Below, piece by piece: positions 62,919-64,000 of a stretch of 64,000 nucleotides of DNA (positions are counted from its first letter, which is position 1; the number at the start of each line of letters is the position of its first letter). The notes beneath the pieces were generated by a model. It was not told the DNA's origin, ran no database searches, and saw only the letters and a program-made list of their open reading frames with translations. The DNA is from Streptomyces griseoluteus. Lineage in GTDB: Bacteria > Actinomycetota > Actinomycetes > Streptomycetales > Streptomycetaceae. Location of the stretch: the NCBI RefSeq assembly GCF_004784465.1, contig NZ_SRRU01000010.1:1-64000 (forward strand). The letters run 5' to 3'. Both the position numbers and the translations under genes were made by a program.

Positions 62919-64000
62919 ATGTCAGGCAACGCCCTGTTCCGCCAGCCCCGCCGCAAACGCCGTGGGGCCGCCCTGACATTGGTGTTCGCCGGAGCGCTCA
63001 CCGCGGGGGCCGTCACGGGCTCCCTGCCGGACACCGCGCAGGCCCGCCGTCTGGACGCCAACGCCCAGTCGGCCGAGGGCAGTCGGGCCACCGGCAAGCC
63101 CCGCCCCGAGGATGTCCGCCGGGCCGCCGCCGAGGCGATGGCGAAGGGCGAGTCGCCCACCGAGGCCGCCGAACAGGCCGTCAGCCGCAGCGGGGACCGC
63201 TGGGCCGCCGTCTACTCCGAGGACGAGTACGCCGAGTTCCGTGACGCCCTGGACGGCGAGTACACCGGCGTCGGACTGTGGGCCAGGCGCGCCCGCGACG
63301 GGCAGGTCACCGTGAGCCGCGTACGGTCCCACTCGCCCGCCGCCGACGCGGGCATCCGCAAGGGCGACCGGCTGCGCAGCGTCGACGGGCGCGGGGTCGA
63401 CGGCCGCCCGGTCACCGAGGTGGTCTCCCTGCTGCGCGGCGACGCCGAGGACGCCGCCGCCGGCACCCCGGTCACCGTCGGCATCCAGCGCGGCGCCGAC
63501 TCCTGGTCCCGCACCCTGCACCGGGCCCGGCTCTCCACCGACCCGGTGACCGTCACCGACCCGGTCGCCGGGGTCGTCGTGGTCCGGGTGTCCGCCTTCA
63601 CCAAGGGCTCCGCCAAGGCCGTACGGGACGCCGTCGGGCGCGCCCCCGCCGGCAGCGGTGTCGTGCTCGACCTGCGCGGCAACTCCGGCGGCCTGGTCAC
63701 CGAGGCCGTCGCCACCGCCTCCTGCTTCCTCGACGGCGGCCTGGTCGCCACCTACGACGTGGACGGCGCCCAGCGTGCCCTGCACGCGGCCTCCGGCGGC
63801 GACACCGCCCGCCCGCTGGTCACCCTGGTCGACGGCGGCACGATGAGCGCGGCCGAGTTGCTGACCGGCGCCCTCCAGGACCGGGGCCGGGCCGTGGTGA
63901 TCGGCTCGCGCACCTTCGGCAAGGGCTCGGTCCAGATGCCGACCACGCTGCCGGACGGCTCGGTGGCCGAGCTGACCGTCGGCCACTACCGCACCCCCTC
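62919..64000 (+). CDS. S41 family C-terminal processing protease, 3' end outside the window
   Basis: At least 360 aa; the gene runs past the window edge. N-terminal signal/anchor (ALTLVFAGALTAGAVTG), helical region, PDZ domain (about 110-190, with GVGLWARR and DAGIRKGDRL) and S41 catalytic domain with Ser310 (GGTMSAAEL) and Lys335 (FGKGSVQMP). CtpA-type proteases cut C-termini of envelope proteins outside the membrane. Its place after ftsEX fits a cell-envelope role; the substrate is unknown. Confidence 0.92.
   Translation, partial: MSGNALFRQPRRKRRGAALTLVFAGALTAGAVTGSLPDTAQARRLDANAQSAEGSRATGKPRPEDVRRAAAEAMAKGESPTEAAEQAVSRSGDRWAAVYSEDEYAEFRDALDGEYTGVGLWARRARDGQVTVSRVRSHSPAADAGIRKGDRLRSVDGRGVDGRPVTEVVSLLRGDAEDAAAGTPVTVGIQRGADSWSRTLHRARLSTDPVTVTDPVAGVVVVRVSAFTKGSAKAVRDAVGRAPAGSGVVLDLRGNSGGLVTEAVATASCFLDGGLVATYDVDGAQRALHAASGGDTARPLVTLVDGGTMSAAELLTGALQDRGRAVVIGSRTFGKGSVQMPTTLPDGSVAELTVGHYRTP

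Overview
The window is high-GC DNA with GTG and TTG starts, leaderless genes and SD-led operons. Its gene order (mtrA-mtrB-lpqB, hpf-RR, secA, NAD-glutamate dehydrogenase, pkaA-pkaB-prfB, ftsE-ftsX-S41 protease) is that of a Streptomyces chromosome core. No transposase, prophage, CRISPR array or tRNA was seen. The window opens inside a 5S rRNA gene, so it starts at the end of an rrn operon.

Layout. 1-116: 5S 3' end and terminator. 167-5747 (minus): five-gene membrane operon (DUF58, MoxR ATPase, DUF4350, DUF4129, GDPD-type membrane protein). 5888-7030: mtnA. 7181-12803: mtrA-mtrB-lpqB two-component/lipoprotein module, then comF. 13129-16594: hibernation factor, LuxR-type response regulator, and convergent DNA-glycosylase-like and GNAT genes. 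16848-19691: secA. 19814-27205: small conserved actinobacterial genes, a HAD hydrolase, and the giant NAD-glutamate dehydrogenase preceded by a possible leaderless upstream ORF. 27310-47672: a cell-wall glycopolymer (teichoic-acid type) locus with tagGH exporter genes, four TagF-like polymerases fused to N-terminal GT2 regions, two GT2 proteins, three multi-TM glycosyltransferase-like proteins and a TetR regulator; an ohr-ohrR peroxide pair lies inside it. 47813-51451: sugar ABC importer without an ATPase gene. 51627-58209: an FHA-FtsK/SpoIIIE ATPase divergent from two transmembrane Ser/Thr kinases. 58383-64000: prfB, a LAXTG-type sortase-anchored Gly/Ser/Thr-rich surface protein, a zinc-ribbon membrane peptide, ftsEX and an S41 protease cut by the window end.

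Much of the window concerns the envelope: MtrAB/LpqB signalling, SecA export, glycopolymer synthesis and export, kinase/FHA signalling, a sortase substrate and FtsEX control of cell-wall hydrolysis. Most genes are conserved Streptomyces core. The more unusual points are TagF paralogues that lost family-critical histidines, a MalF-like permease with a large extracytoplasmic insertion, an insertion inside ComF, a leaderless ORF overlapping the glutamate dehydrogenase start, convergent genes that share a CTAG stop, and the FHA-FtsK/kinase pairing.
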